From contig JBBMOL010000427.1 of the NCBI GenBank assembly GCA_037954665.1, forward strand, positions 1 through 64,000: a stretch of DNA of 64,000 nucleotides, given 5' to 3'. Shown piece after piece: positions 48,408 through 60,300 of this stretch. Numbering within the stretch: the stretch's first letter is position 1; each line of letters begins with the position of its first letter. The position numbers and the translations under genes are program-made. This DNA is from Laguncularia racemosa. Its lineage: Eukaryota; Streptophyta; Magnoliopsida; Myrtales; Combretaceae. A model generated the notes under the pieces. The model saw only the letters and a program-made list of their open reading frames with translations. It was not told the DNA's origin and made no database searches.

Positions 48408-49480
48408 GTAAATGAAATTTTCAAGTCTTCATAATCTCTAATTGCCATAAACCCATAAAATGTACTTCCCCCTATGAAACATAGGATGCTTGTGAATTAT
48501 CTCAACCACCACTTCAGTTGGATCGGCTCTAATGCTTTGACATATTGTATATAAGAATTTTTTATAGTTGACATTTTTATTCATTTTCAACTTCTTCACC
48601 AGATTCGTGTCATATTTTGGGCCACAGTTACTAGCCATAATATTTCTAAATGCATAGATCATCAATTTAACATAGTCACCAATTGTTTTCCTATTCATAC
48701 TATATTTAAATTATGAGCTTTTAAACAAAAAGACGATTTTCAATAACAGCATTGTAAAAAATAGCCCAAAAAAAATTCTGTATCATTTTTTATTTTATTT
48801 TTTTCTCATTACTTCCTAACAAAAATTTGCAAATTTAATTAACAACACTGTAAAATTATTTTGTAAACTAGATAGTACAAATTTCCATCACAATATTTTT
48901 TTATAACAACATGGATAATATTTTCAATTTAATATTTACAACTAATATTAATTTTTTTGTTATAACAAAGTATTTTCATACTAACACAAAAATTAATACC
49001 GCATGTTATGTATTATAGGATCTAGATAAATCATATCTAATACACTATAAACTAACAATAAGTAGTAATATTTTCTACAAAACATAACATTACAACAACA
49101 TTTCCTTAAATAATAATATCAAATACAGTAAAAAAAGGAAAGAAAAAACTTTAACTTTTTCTAACAAATAATGCTAAAATTGATTAATGGTTGAGGAAAT
49201 GTTAGATCTCAATGTATACGTTCAAATCCTTCCTTTTCACTCTGTACAAACACTTCTTCTCCTTTTTGCCAATGATAGAAAAGAAAAAACAGACGGACTT
49301 TGTAGATGGGAAAATTAAAGAAAATGTCTTATGTTTCTATATTTATATTATTAAATTTCTATATCATTGTTGTAAGAGTTATTTTTTACATTGAGGGTGA
49401 ATGTTAAAGTAAAAAAGAAAAAATGGATGTGGGATTACTTCGGGTGGCAGAACTGAAGCCACAAACCCGATCTACGCATT
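48408..49480 (-). repeat. Right inverted arm of the MULE
   Basis: Near-identical reverse complement of 35336-36407. It carries a second copy of the MURA N-terminal ORF (48438-48698, minus, 86 codons), differing from the left copy at only two residues (Ile/Met and Glu/Val). That ORF ends at the arm border and has no transposase body behind it, so it is a passenger copy. Confidence 0.88.
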
Positions 49481-49531
49481 CATTGTAGAAGGCTAAGAAC
49501 ATGGTCACTTTGACTAGTTAGGACTCATTAT

Positions 49532-50053
49532 TAACAACTTTTGAGAAACTTTGGCTGAATGCCTTTTCATAATTAATGTTCAAGTATATATATACATTAG
49601 GAGGATATCTTTCCAAGTAACTATATCTTACAAGCTAGGAAAAAAAATCTTCCTCTACCAAAATATTCAATACAAAATATACATGCCATATTTACAAACT
49701 TAGTCACAAAACAAATATCTAAATATTCACAGCCATGCCTTCTAACCGTGTATCCGGTCGTGTATGTTTCTAGTAGCTACCTGACACAATACACGGCCAT
49801 GCCTTCTGTTCGTGTATCCGGTCGTGTATGTTTCTGGGAGGTACCTGACACAATACACGGCCGTGACTTCTGTCCGTGTATCCGGCCATGTATGTTTCTG
49901 AGAGGTACCTGACACAACACACGGCCGTGCCTTCGGACCATGTATCCAGTCGTGTATGTTTCTAGAAGTTATCTGACACAATACATGGCAGTACCTTTTG
50001 ACCATGTATCCGACCGTGTATGTGTTTGAGCTTCCAGACATTCTTGATTGATA
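49532..50053 (-). repeat. 3' LTR of copia copy 2 (four 64-bp units)
   Basis: A 522-bp LTR. Unit marks (ctgacaca) lie at 49781, 49845, 49909 and 49973, a period of exactly 64. It adjoins a purine tract read on the minus strand (50054-50063). Confidence 0.92.
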
Positions 50054-50118
50054 TCCCCCCTCAAATTGATACAGACTGATCAAGAAGCATCAATTTGCCA
50101 ACAAGAAACTGATGACGC

Positions 50119-52033
50119 TACTAAGAAAGAGCCTTTGTAAAGATATCAGTCGTTTGAAGATCAGAAGATATATGAGGAAGAGAAATAACACCATTATCAT
50201 AAGCTTCTCGAATAGAATGATAGTCCACTTCAATATGTTTCGTACACTTATGAAAAACAGGATTAGCAGTAATCTGAACAGCACTAGTATTATCGACATG
50301 AAGAGAGGTAGACCCAAGTTGAGGAAAACCAACCTCAGCCAACAAACCTTGAAGCCAAATGATCTCAGAACAAACATATGACATAGCACGATATTCGGAC
50401 TCAATAGAAGACTTAGACACATGATCTTGTTTCTTACTATTCCAAGAAATTAAAGAGTTACCAAAAAACATACACCAACCAGTAATAGAGCGACGTGTAT
50501 CAGAACAACCAACCCAATCAGCATCACTATATGTGGTTAAGTGAATAGTAGATTCCGCAGAAAAGAACAAACCACGATGAGAAGTCCCTTTTAAATACCA
50601 AATAATACGGCGAACTGCTGCTAAATGAAGATGTGTAGGTGCCTGCATAAATTGACTAACTTGTTGTACAACAAATGAAATATCAAGACGTGTAATAGTC
50701 AGATAATTGAGACTTCCAACAAGTTGTCGATATAGGGATAGATCAAATAGAAAGTCACCATCATGTCGGTTATATTTAACATTCACTTCCAAAGGAGTAT
50801 CGACATAACGTCCCTCTTAAAGACCAGCTAAAGCAATAAGTTCCTTAGTATATTTATGTTGATGAAGAAAAATACCAGCAGAGGAAGAGTGAACCTCAAG
50901 ACCTAAGAAATAAGTTAATGATCCCAAATCCTTCATATGAAAAGAACCTTGAAGACGCTCTTGTAACTGAGACATTAATTGAGTATCAGATCCCGCGATA
51001 ACAATATCATCAACATAGACTAACAACAAGACAATTCCCTTGTTAGTCTTGCACAGAAATAATGAAGAATCATACTGACTTTGAATAAAAGAGAAGCTAA
51101 GAAGAGTATTATGAAAGTTGTCAAACCAGGCCCGTGGAGCCTGTTTTAAACCATATAGAGACCGTTTGAGCTTACAAACATCATGTGAGGGTATGGAAAA
51201 CAATCTTGGAGGAGGAGTCATATAGATATCTTCCTTGAGGTCTCCATGCAAAAATGCATTCTTAACATCCATCTGTCGTAAGAACCATCCTTTAGATGCA
51301 CCAATAGATAGAATAAGCTGGACAATGGTCATCTTAGCCACAGATGCAAAGGTCTCTTCATAATCAATACCATATTCCTGTCAATTGCCAAGAGCTACCA
51401 ACCTTGCCTTATATCTGTCGAGAGAACCATCAGATCGAATCTTAAGAGAATAAACCCATTTACAACCAATGGGTTTAACACCAGCAGGACATGAAACAAT
51501 ATCCCAAGTGTGATTGTCTTGAAGTGCTTGAAGTTCCTCTTTCATGGCTTTTATCCAGCAAAGCTGTTTCGCAGCCTAAGAATAAGAGGTAGGAATGGTA
51601 GCATTAGTTACAATGGTAGAATAGCCATATCTATCTGGAGGACGAGTGTGCCAAGTTGATCGTCGAAGAATCACTGAAGCATTTTCAGGTGTAGGGTCAA
51701 AAAGGACAACTCCAGGCTTGAACCATTTATCAAAATAAGAGTCATCAAAGTGAGGAAGTACAACAGTATCAGATGTCGAAAGATGTTGCTGAAAATAGTA
51801 TTCATGTTCAAAGAAAATCACATCCCGAGAGATATGCCATCGATTATTAATTGAATCATAACACACAAAACCTTTATGATTAGGACTGTAACCCATAAAG
51901 CCACATCAAACAGACTGGGTTGACAACTTATGACGTTCATGGGTAAGTAAATGAACAAAACAAACACATCCAAAAGTATGTAGCATATGATAATTAGGAA
52001 GTGCACCAAAGACTCATTGATAGGGAGAATCAA
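50119..52033 (-). pseudogene. Copia copy 2 RT and RNase H
   Basis: RNase H and the RT end are open at 50121-50792 (YSDADWVGCSDTRRS, SSIESEYRAM). RT is open at 50817-51341, with DVKNAFLHGDLKEDIY, SLYGLKQAPRAWF and YVDDIVIAGSD. The linker is at 51576-51896. Stops near 50814, 51380 and 51577 break the frame. It lacks the 28-bp duplication seen in copy 1. Confidence 0.85.
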
Positions 52034-52769
52034 ACTTCAATTGTTGAGATGATAAGCAATTAATCAAATAAACGGTAGTAGATAAAGCTTTGGTCCAAAA
52101 CTTAGCTGGAACAGAAGATTCTAACAATAATGTGCGCACCACATCTAACAAATGTCGATTTTTCCGTTTGGCAACTCCATTCTGCTGAGGTGTATAAGGA
52201 CATGAGCGTTGTGAAACAATACCCTTGTTATGAAGAAATGCTTGAAAATCATGAGAAATATATTCACCACCATTATCAAATTGTAAGATTTTAATACAAG
52301 TGGAAAACTAAGTCTCAATATATGTCACAAATGTTTGAAACACAATAAACATGTCTACTTTGGAATGCAAAAAATAAATCCATGTAAATCGGCTATAATC
52401 GTCAATAAATGTCACAAAATATTTATACTGATCATGTGAAATAATTAGTGTAATTCCCCAAACATCACTATGAATAATGTCAAAATATTTATTGGCACGA
52501 CTACCCAAAATAGGAAAAGGCAATGTCTTACTTTTGCTCAGTTTACAAGAAGAACAATCAACTAATAAACTCTTATCTATGGAACCGAGAACACCTCTTT
52601 GCAACAAATGAGTCAAAATAACATTATTTGGATGACCTAAGCGTCTATGCCAGATGCCAGCCTTATTGTCAACAACTGAAGAAGCTAATGACAAAGTCCA
52701 AGGAACGGTAAATTGTAATGGAAATAACCTGCCCACTTTAGGCCCCTTCGCTATCACCTTCCCCGACAC
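52034..52769 (-). pseudogene. Copia copy 2 integrase
   Basis: Minus strand. GIWHRRLGHPNNVILTHLLQ is the pre-integrase zinc region (about 52640). HSDVWGITLIISHDQYKYF and FIDDYSRFTWIYFLHSK form the core. It stops at 52308; the second half (52034-52307) is in another frame and contains the DNGGEY block near 52265. Confidence 0.82.
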
Positions 52770-53099
52770 TTAATCCTGCACAGTACAACCATCACGAGAA
52801 AAATGGACATCACAATTATTACCCACCATTTGTCCAACAGAAAGTAAGTTAGTAGATAATTTAGGAGAAACCAAGACATGTCGAAAAGAGGAGCTAATAT
52901 CACCAACTGTCGTAATAGGAATATTATTTCCATCAGCAACTTGAATGTGTTGAGTACCAGTATATGGATGTTGATTATGCAATAAATCAGATGTGCCAGT
53001 CATATGATTTGTGGCGTCGAAATCAACAAACCAAGGAACAGAATTAGTAGTCTTACCTTTCCCTTGAAGACCAAGAGTAGAGAAGGCAGAGAGAATCAT
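52770..53099 (-). pseudogene. Copia copy 2 protease
   Basis: Collinear with copy 1, but the active-site block reads WFVDFDATNHMTG where copy 1 has WFVDSGATNHMTG. Loss of the catalytic Ser-Gly inactivates the protease. Otherwise open for 109 codons. Confidence 0.85.
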
Positions 53100-54013
53100 C
53101 TATTGAACCATATCTGGTATGAGAACAGATTGATTATTGCCACCAATTGTGGATATCGAACCAGGATTGCAAGAGTTGGATACCGCAGCATGAAAAGCTT
53201 TTGGCCTTCTTTTTTGAGGCCTTATAGGACACTCCTTAATAATATGTCCTTTTTGCTTGCAATAATTACAGAACTTCTTACTACAATGCCGAGCAATATG
53301 ACCAAATTCTTTGTAGCGGTAACACTGCATTGTTCCCTTTCCTCAGGTCTGAGCAGCATATGCAACATTAACTATTCCAGATGATCCACCAGTTGCACCA
53401 ATAGCGGCTTATGTCGCCAATCATTGTTCCTCATGCAGCAATTCACCAAAGCATACATCCAAACAAGGCACTGGATCTCTATTCAGCAACCTAACCCGAG
53501 CGGTTTCAAATTCAAGTCTGAGCTTCATCAAAAACTGATCATGACTCACTTCATGAACAACCTGAAGACTAGCCAAACTCTCTTTTAACACTTTAGCATA
53601 GATAATACCAGAATATTCGCTCCATAAATTAAGGAAGCCAGAATAATATTGTTCAATTGAGAGATTACCTTGACTATAATTACTCATATCAAGTTCCAAT
53701 TGGAAACATCTTACAGTATTATCTTGATTGTAGACGTGCTTCAAGTATTCCCACATTTCTTTTGCTGTGCCAAATGATCGTAAATTGTTCACCATATGAG
53801 CCTCAATAGATCCCAAAATCCAAGAAACAATCCGTGCATCCTTTGCCTCCCATTGACCACGATCTTTCGACTCTGGAGGAGCTGGAGAAGACCCGTCAAT
53901 ATGACCTCAAAGCTCCTTCCCTTTCAAAAACATCCTGAACTGAAATTCCCATGCAGCATAATTCTTTCCCGTAAATCTAATAGCTAAGATTTCATTTGTT
54001 TTCTTAGAAGACA
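53100..54013 (-). pseudogene. Copia copy 2 gag
   Basis: Gag begins at 54013 (MSSKKTNEILAIRF-like) and shows the same blocks as copy 1, with stops near 53910, 53412 and 53344. The zinc knuckles at 53220-53330 are both complete here (CYRYKEFGH shows a changed residue in knuckle 1; CNYCKQKGHIIKEC intact in knuckle 2). Confidence 0.8.
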
Positions 54014-54174
54014 TTCTAAACCGAATTGTCACTCACAACTTGATTATCAAAAAATTGTTGATTGGAATTAATCAACCTAAAGCCAAAGAAAAACCAAGAA
54101 CAAACCAGCAATTCCAAGACTAAAAATAGAACTATGGATTCAGTGCAATACTCAGTTGTGTGGCTCTAATACCA

Positions 54175-54703
54175 TAACAACTTTTGAGAAACTTTGGCTG
54201 AATGCCTTTTCATAATTCATGTTCAAGTATATATATACATTAGGAGGATATCTTTCTAAGCAACTATATCTTACAAGCTAGGAAAACAAATCTTCCTCTA
54301 CCAAAATATACAGTACAAAATATACATGCCATATTTACAAACTAAGTCACGAAACAAATATCTAAATATTCACGGCCGTGTTACACGGTCGTGCCTTCTA
54401 GTCGTGTATCCGGTCGTGTATGTTTCTGGTAGCTACCTGACACAATACACGGCCACGGCCGTGCCTTCTGTCCATGTATGTTTCTAGGAGGTACCTGACA
54501 CAATACACGGTCGTGCCTTTTGTTCATGTATCCGGCTGTATATGTTTCTGAGAGGTACTTAACACAACACATGGTCGTACCTTCAGACTGTGTATCTAGC
54601 CGTGTATGTTTCTGGAAGTTATCTGACACAATACACAACCGTGCCTTCTGACCGTGTATCCGACTGTATATGTGTCTGAGCTTCCAGACATTCTTGATTG
54701 ATA
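54175..54703 (-). repeat. 5' LTR of copia copy 2 (four 64-bp units)
   Basis: A 529-bp LTR, collinear with 49532-50053 and holding four minisatellite units with a few small indels (for example a doubled cggcca near 54452). The minus-strand sequence tggtatcagagcc abuts its inner end at 54174. Confidence 0.9.
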
Positions 54704-54708
54704 ATTAT

Positions 54709-55839
54709 TGCTTTGTCTATGGCCTCTAGTGTGAAATTATATAATTAAATCCAAATCTTTTAAGAAATTGCTTCTACCTTCGACATTATATTGGTTCTTT
54801 TTTTTTTTTCTTTTAATCATGTTAATGTTGGTATAACATTTGAATTATTTGAAATCAATAGCAAAGTAGCAGAAATATGATGAAATTTTAAGATCAAAAT
54901 AGAAATGAAAAAATACATGTAAACTAAACATTAGTTTGGACACTTTGAAATTAATTATATTTTTCTTTTTCTAAGTTTAGATTTAACTATTTAGACTCTT
55001 AGTACCGATAAATCAATAAAATACTTAGTGGGAAGAGAATTAACAATTGAACAAAAGAATTTGACACATTGAATTCACTGTAAAAGGCCCTAATATAATG
55101 ATTTAAATAAATAAATAAATATAGAACAATTTTTACACAATTATAAAGAACAATTTCGATAGTCAGTTTCTCAAGACTTATATAGCTCTTGTACTTTATC
55201 CATATATTTTTGTCGGTAGGAAAGAAAGGATATTATATTAAACATGCAGTATAAACAAACATCATAAGTCCTTACAGGTTATACAACACGAGCTACATAC
55301 TCAAATATTGCTACTTTTCAAAAAAATTACGTCAATATTATACCCATAAAAATGATTACTAAAATAGATTTCAAAAACATGGATCAAGTTTGTGACTTTA
55401 GGGATACTAAAAAATTGTACACTGAAAGTACAAACCTAGTTCATGCCTTGGATACAAATTTCCTTTTTCTTTTTAACCTACAACCCTATAAAATCTTATT
55501 ATGCAAACCTATAAAGCTTATAACACTCTAAACCTATAAAATTATTAATATGAAAAAATTTGCATCAACAATTGCTAATATAAACAGTTTATATGTTTCA
55601 CATTTCTATCTTTCAGTTTCCTTTACAAATTTCACTCTATATCGTCATTTGCAATTTTTTGTTTCCATAATTTGTGTTTTATGCAAATTTTACTCTATTG
55701 AAATACGTGTGTGAAAATATCATTATCAAGATCTCAGTATGTTTTCTTAAGAATTTTGTTTTTTGTTGTTATACTATTTCAAATAAATGTGAAAAAAAAG
55801 ATATGTAAATATATATATAACACAAATTTTATTGAAATA
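54709..55839. other. AT-rich intergenic DNA with a MULE-end-like motif
   Basis: No gene supported. At 55364-55460 an inverted pair (gatcaagtttgtgacttt on plus; ggcatgaactaggtttgta on minus) resembles the outermost sequence of the MULE arms. Otherwise A/T-rich and unrecognised. Confidence 0.4.
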
Positions 55840-57310
55840 GTAGTTATTGTTAATTAACTATTAATTAGTAATTAAGTAATTTTTAATATATGATTAATTA
55901 ACATTATTAAATGAATTATGTTTATATGTTATTATAATGTATTTTTGTAAATATAATTGTTAAATTAAGTTGTTAATTAACTGTTAATTAGTAGTGATTA
56001 ATCGTTAATATTTCGTTAATTAATTGTTACAAAATTAATTACTGAAATTTTTTTTGTTGCAAATGTAAAATATTTGTATAGTTTAGTAGAATTAGTCATA
56101 AAAGTAAGTAGTTGGTAATTAAATGTGATTAGTTGTTAATTAATTGGTATAAAATTAATTCCTAAAATTTTTTTATACCCATTGGAAATGAAAAATATTT
56201 GTATAGTTTTATAGAATTAGTCATAAAAATAAGTAGTTATTAATTATCTATTAATTAAAGGTGATTAGTCATTAATTAACTGATATAAAATTAATTAGTG
56301 AAAAATTTTGTATTTGTTGCAAAGTGAAAATATTTGTATGGTTTTGCAAAATGAGTTATAAAATTAATTAGTTATTAATCATTGTTATTCAAAAGGAGAT
56401 TAGTAGTTAATATATCGTTAATTAATCGCTGTAAAATTAATTAGTGAAAAATTTTGTATTGGTTGCAACTATAAAATATTTTTATGATTTTATAAAATTA
56501 GTCATAAAAGTAAGTAGTTGTTAATTATACATTAATTAAAGGGGATTAGTTCTTAATATATCATTAATTAATTGCTATAAAATTAATTAGTAAAAAAACT
56601 TGTATTCATTGCAAATAAAAATATTTGTATGGTTTTGTAGAATTAGTCATAAAAGTAAGTAGTTAATTATTTGTTAATTAAAGATGATTATTGTTAATTA
56701 ATTGGTATAAAATTAATTAGTAAAAACTTGTGTATTCATTGCAAATGTAAAATATTTGTGTGGTTTTATAGAATTGGTTATAAAAGTAAGCAGTTAATAA
56801 TTACCCATTAATTAAAGGTGATTACTTGTCAATTAATTTTTATAAAATTAATTAGTGAAAAAAATTGTATTTGTTGTAAATTTAAAATATTTGTATGGTT
56901 TTGTAGAATTAGTTATAAAATTAAGTAGTTATTTATTATCCGTTAATTCAAGGTGATTAGTTGTTAATTAATTATTATAAAATTAATTAATGAAAAAATT
57001 TTGTATTTTTTTCAAATGTAAATTATTTGTATGGTTTTGTAGAATTAGTTATAAAAATAAGTATTATTTATTATCCATTAATATATCATTAATTAATTGT
57101 TATAAAATTAGTTAGTGAATTTTTTTTATTTGTTTCAAATGTAAATTATGTGTATAGTTTTGTAGATTTAGTTATAAAATAAGTAGTTATTTATTATTTG
57201 TTAATCAAATGTAATTAGTCATTAATATGTCATTAATTAATTGTTAGAAAATTAATTAGTGAAATGTTTGTATTTGTTACAAATGTAAATTATTTGTATA
57301 AATTTGCATA
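55840..57310. repeat. AT-rich tandem array, about 135-bp unit
   Basis: About nine to ten diverged units. The mark attagtcataaaagtaagt (or close variants) occurs near 56091, 56216, 56351, 56498, 56642, 56773, 56908, 57044 and 57167, spacings 123-147 bp. Each unit also holds taattaattg, aaaattaattag and gtaaaatatttgtatggttt. Dense in ttaattaa. No coding potential. Confidence 0.85.
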
Positions 57311-60300
57311 ATAAATAGAGCTTAGACCTTTTGATCCTTCACTATTAATGCAGTAGGTGAGTCATCAATCACAAGCCATTTAGGATAGAGAGTTAATCAA
57401 ACTTTCATTTATTGATTAGCTTATTTTGCATTAGAAATAAGAAAACATTTCACATGTTGTTAGCATAAGATTAAGCAACCTTCAATGTTCGATGGCATGA
57501 GCTATCACTCCATTGCAACGAGTGTACCATCTCATTTGATGCTTAAATGAAGCCACACTTATAGTTGGCTGGATTCGAATGTGTGAGTCGCCTATCATAC
57601 ATATCGCTTGACTAGCTCATAATTACAACATTGGTAGAGCGATGGCGTCTAGAGACGCATACGTTCCACATGTTGATGAGGGGGTTTACAATTATGCTAT
57701 AGGATGTGGAGATCCAATTATGAATCTTTATGGATGGACAGGTAGTTACATGAAGTAGTTACCTAGATTGGGGAGTGATATGTGAAGAATTGATAAGGGC
57801 AAGAATTGATAAGAGTGATATTATGAATCTTCATAGAGACTATGAAGGAAACTATAAAACCTGCGAAATTCGAAATATATAACATCGGAAAAATACTATG
57901 AGAGTCAATTATAAATCATGAAAACTTAAAGTAAAGAATATATATTCCACAAAACTTAAACTACGAACTATATTATGTTAAATAAGAAAAATTTATAGAA
58001 ATTTTCAAATAAAAATTTCGAATAGATAATTATAATTCGAATAGTTAAATTTCCTAAATGTAAAATTTCATAACGAAACACTTAAATTTCAAGTTTTTAA
58101 TTATTCATAAATTAATAGTTAAGGATAAAATAAATAAGTATTAAAAAAAAAGAAGTAAGTTAGCAAGATGCACAGTGACTATATAAAGTCCACCTACATC
58201 AGGAACAAGGAGAACATACCAGATGTTGAAAGAAAAACTAAGAGAAAAAGAGAGAATGTGAGGAGAGAAGAGAGGAAGAAGAAGAAGAAGAAGAAGGATT
58301 TTTTAGAAAAAAAAATTGTAGTTTTCGCATACGATCTCCAAATCACGAATCGAGACTATCAACGTGATCCTTGAGGTAAGAGCAACTTAACAAAACCAAC
58401 TTTGCATGAGACAGGATTATTTTTTAAAGTTTAGATGTTAAGGCTTTGTGTAGAAATCTTTACATTTAGCCTAGAACTAATAGTATAAATTAGAAATACG
58501 GTAGATACGGAATTCCTGAGCTTGAATAGTATTTGATGGTATATTTTTCCGTATGTTTTAGACAAGGAAAAAGCATTTGACGAGATACTTGAGGATTATT
58601 TTGATTAAAAGTGAGAAACAATGAAGCCTAGGTGAGTAAGACTCTATGACGTGTTTTATTGCGTGTTTATTTGTTGAATATGTGTTATATTAAATTGTGT
58701 TGCCCTATGATTATGTATGTGTACATTATGTTCACATGGAAGATGTGTATATATTCATATTACGAAGGAGTAAATATGTATAAGTAGATGTATATATGTG
58801 TGCATGAATATATGTAGTTCGGGTGTGGAAGTACGTATGGTATATATGTGTATGTGTTCATACATACATGTGTATATGTATATATACATATGAGATACAA
58901 GTATGTGTAAAAGTGTGTGGGAGTAAGCATCTATTTATAATTTTGCAAAAACAGGGTTCAACATGGCCATGCTCGAGGCTATGCTGACTTTGAAACACAT
59001 TATTCTCAATGCCTAGTTCAGCATAGGCTTTAGCACGGCCGTGCTCGAGGCAAGGTTAAAATTTTTCTTGCTTTTAACCATTTTTTTTTACTTAGCACTA
59101 GCTTCAACATAGGCTATGCTAAAGGTTGTATTGAACTGAAATTTCAACTTTCTTCATTTTTTGTCAAATTTTGCCTCGTCTTTGCTCATATCATCGTTAA
59201 ACCTTTCTTATCTCCATTGAAACTTGAAATTAAAATTTAATTATATAAGTACCCTCTTCTTCAACAAATCCCACAAAATCCATATAAAATCATAATTAAT
59301 AAGCAATAGAATTAAGAGTCCTCTAGTACTTAGTATATCTATTAAGGATGATATACACGATGATGAAAGGAAACTATATGGGAATAAGTGAAATATAAGC
59401 AATGGATGCGAAATCACACAACTAAAAGAAGGGTTCAAGAGTACGAGATGTAACAGTCGATTTTGAAATTTGAAATGATAATTTGATACTTGTTTGTAGA
59501 ATGGTCATTGCAATTGCTTTATTTTCCTTATGTAGATTGGTTATTATCGTATATTGATTAATCACCCTAATTGAATAATTAAAGGTTGAGATTAAATTAA
59601 AATGAGACATGCATTACACGAGACATTGCATAAATTTGAAGACCATCACTATCACAAGGCATCTAGAAGTAATTGTGATATTATTGAATTGTCCTAAGTG
59701 AATTACTGGATTAAGGGATTGTTTATGCCTTGCCAGTTCCTAGTCTGGAGTGTCTTTAAGGGTGTTACTCCGACTGATGCAAATGCATGGGAGCGTCTAG
59801 TGCTAAAATGAATATATGATAATTACAAAAGTGATGAGAAATTAAACCGGGTTGTGAGACCTAGGCATTGATGGTGGCTTTGGAATCCTTAACCCAAGAT
59901 CAAGGGGAGCGTAAACCATAAACTTTGCATTGCTTACCGGAAGACCAAGTGAACTGTTACATTCATGTGATTGCTCACGCATAGCATATGGTTCATAACT
60001 TGTTTGAAATTGCTTGTATGATAACAATACTAAGAGATTGCACTCCTATTTCACTAAGTTTATAGCTTACCCTCCCACGAATTCTATCTTAGAGGTCGTG
60101 ACTACCTAAACTTTCTTATGGGTTGTCGGAATATGATAAGCCTCTGTTATAAAGCTAAAAGATCTTGGATACTGTGGGTGAAAGTGAGGACTAGTACATG
60201 AATTTGATTGATAGATTTAAATTACGAAAATGTAGAAGCCATGGTAGGTTCAATAGAAGTTTTATATATGTATGTGAAATGAGACCCATTGACAATTATG

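Larger units (their letters stand above)
35336..49480 (+). mobile_element. Giant Mutator-like element (MULE) with long inverted arms
   Basis: Two inverted arms, 35336-36407 and 48408-49480, are almost identical over about 1.06 kb. They enclose a decayed MURA-type transposase on the plus strand and a nested CACTA element. Long terminal inverted repeats plus a MULE transposase make this a Mutator-like element of about 14.1 kb. Outer ends are approximate: arm similarity fades from near-perfect to about 75% over the last 30-40 bp (around gaggtttgcgtcttcag). No 9-bp target duplication could be assigned. The element cannot code for its own transposition. Confidence 0.7.
49532..54703 (-). mobile_element. 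Ty1/copia retrotransposon, copy 2
   Basis: A 5172-bp minus-strand member of the same family as copy 1, with an exact 5-bp duplication attat (49527-49531, 54704-54708). LTRs are 49532-50053 (3') and 54175-54703 (5'), with iMet primer site at about 54160-54174. It lies about 50 bp outside the right MULE arm. All domains are collinear with copy 1 but the stops differ, so the two copies decayed independently. Confidence 0.95.

Noticed and set aside
58168..58374. 68-codon Lys/Glu-rich ORF
   Set aside because: Driven by a (AAG)n run in an LTR-like region; composition alone explains it.
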